NCBI GenBank assembly: GCA_009193005.1
Contig: SDWI01000365.1
Coordinates: 57,403 to 121,402, forward strand
Reading direction: 5' to 3'
DNA from: Lamellibrachia luymesi
Taxonomy: Eukaryota; Annelida; Polychaeta; Sabellida; Siboglinidae
Length of the DNA: 64,000 bases
A program made the position numbers and the translations under genes. How positions within the stretch are numbered: the stretch's first letter is position 1; every line of letters starts with the position of its first letter. Positions 62,582-64,000 of the stretch are shown here, piece by piece. Below the pieces are notes generated by a model, which saw only the letters and a program-made list of their open reading frames with translations, was not told where the DNA came from and searched no databases.

Positions 62582-62893
62582 CCGTTGCAACAAAAAGCTA
62601 AGCAGTGAAATTAATTTACAAATGTCCCTCCGAGTAGTTGGATGAGTTATTTAGGATGATGATAGGATTACGGAAAGCACATGTCCGTAACCTGGAGTCC
62701 CAAAGGGGGTCATCTTTAGAAAAAAAGATGGCATGTCCGCGGGCTGTACTTGATGTTGGTCCAACTGTGCCACTGGAGATGTTAAAAGTTGTTGTTCTTG
62801 AAGAAAAGCCGGTGTACGTGCGAGTCTATAAGGTGCAACGTCGCGTCACTGTTTAACGGCGAGCGCTGCAGCGAATAATTATTGACGATAAAG

Positions 62894-62895
62894 TG

Positions 62896-62979
<84 letters not shown>

Positions 62980-62981
62980 TG
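62894..62981. repeat. GCGT tetranucleotide microsatellite
   Basis: About 21 perfect units. Confidence 0.98.
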
Positions 62982-63521
62982 TACATTTTAATGACATTTC
63001 AATTCCCAAACATACGGTTACCCTTTACGAACATACAGACATGGTATTACTCATAAATCAGTCCTTTCTTAACTGCAATTAACAATTTATAAACCACATG
63101 CGTTGGCATAATAATACCCATATAGCCAATATCTTTGCTTGTAGTTAGTGTACCAGTGACTAAACATCCCCCCAAGCATGTACAGTACATCATTAATTTT
63201 GAAAGGTGAGAAGATTTGTCCAAATTGGAACAAAGGGTATGTGTTGCAATTTCAATCAAGCTTGCTTGTCCTTGTTTTGAATAAAGAACACAGCAGACCA
63301 ATTTACATGCTGACACATCAGTTCAGTTTGTCTTCTGTGGGTGCACAGAGGCAATGTTTCAATTTGTAATCTGTTTATATTAGAAGTTTGCCATTTATAT
63401 GTTCTGCTCTTAGACTACAGGTTGTTGAGAGGGTTAGCACATGCCAATATAACATGCTCAAAATCCTCTTTGTGCTTTTTAAATCATACTGTTGGCACCA
63501 GATGATTCTTATACTGGTGTA

Positions 63522-63835
63522 GGGCTGCAGGCAGTCTGACTTGAGTCACCTTACTTCTACAGAGGAAGACTCAGCTGGCAGTTCTTTGCAGTTAGCACTG
63601 TCAGAAAGTGCCCAGTGACAGTCTCCTGACTGCATTCCATGGCTAACTGATGGGTTAACTGATGAATGGCGGTTTGAGGACATCCTGGTGGCTTTATTAA
63701 AGAAACAGGGATTATGGCCTGAACTGGTAGCCCACAATTGTTGGCTTAACTGGGTGTTTCTTTCCTGTTGCCTTTTTGGGTATCATAGTCATGGGAGAAT
63801 GCCACCATGGGGGTGCAGGGATGGTAGGGGGTAAC
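63522..63835 (+). pseudogene. Coding-like remnant with one in-frame stop, unassigned
   Basis: One frame reads SLQLALSESAQ, a TGA stop (63618-63620), then TDEWRFEDILVALLKKQGLW and PELVAHNCWL before ending at a TAA near 63835. The composition looks protein-like, but I recognise no family. It may be a transposon ORF or decayed exon. Confidence 0.3.
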
Positions 63836-63957
63836 CGTCTCGGGACGTACTGAGACTCGGTGGTATCATAGTCATATTAATCAGAAATAACAAATAACAA
63901 AATATAAAAAAATGAACATTTAAATACTTCAGGTAAGTTTCATTTAGTAAACTACAA

Positions 63958-64000
63958 ATATATATATATATAGATATATACATATATATATATATATATA
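63958..64000. repeat. AT-rich simple repeat at the window edge
   Basis: TATATATATAGATATATACA-type sequence runs to the last base. Confidence 0.95.

Larger units (their letters stand above)
62087..64000. other. Downstream region, no confirmed gene
   Basis: It contains a 16-bp tandem repeat (62517-62581), a GCGT microsatellite (62894-62981), a possible coding remnant (63522-63835) and a terminal AT repeat (from about 63958). Confidence 0.6.

Overview
This is a eukaryotic, metazoan genomic window. It holds long spliced genes with GT/AG introns, tRNA-derived SINEs, CR1-like and RTE-like non-LTR retrotransposons, hAT-like and mariner-like DNA transposon remnants, many minisatellites, and two scaffold gaps (34550-35177 and 50828-51543). 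No operon structure or bacterial genes are present. The exon structure and protein similarity to vertebrate RPAP2 and SEL1L3, CR1-type LINEs and unusual exon-intron-spanning minisatellites suggest a marine invertebrate. I lean towards an invertebrate deuterostome such as amphioxus, but a lophotrochozoan cannot be excluded and the taxon is an inference.

Three multi-exon genes can be reconstructed by reading exons with matching splice phases. (1) RPAP2/Rtr1-like RNA polymerase II CTD phosphatase, minus strand, starts at 15510 and runs to the left edge; eight exons are solid (down to 404) and the terminal exon is uncertain. (2) SEL1L3-like type I membrane protein with Sel1 repeats, plus strand, 15977-43795, 24 coding exons, about 1067 residues. 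It is head-to-head with RPAP2, with 466 bp between the two start codons, so a shared bidirectional promoter is likely. (3) A sperm-tail PG-rich (SHIPPO) repeat protein, plus strand, 53107-62086, seven coding exons, 372 residues. The genes have unrelated roles: polymerase II recycling, membrane protein, axonemal microtubules.

Region by region: 1-15510 is RPAP2, with a 6.5 kb intron full of repeats; 15511-15976 is the divergent promoter; 15977-43795 is SEL1L3, whose introns hold SINEs, a CR1 copy and large minisatellites; 43796-53106 is intergenic and dominated by repeats, including a decayed RTE-like LINE; 53107-62086 is the SHIPPO gene, with two DNA transposons in its introns; 62087-64000 is downstream sequence with no confirmed gene.

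The most striking signal is a recurrent class of minisatellite whose repeat unit spans an exon-intron junction, so that the splice site itself is tandemly copied: the acceptor of RPAP2 exon 8, the donor of SEL1L3 exon 9, the acceptor of SEL1L3 exon 22 (24 extra acceptors) and the donor of SHIPPO exon 6. SEL1L3 exons 12 and 21 also sit against arrays. All three genes carry at least one such array.
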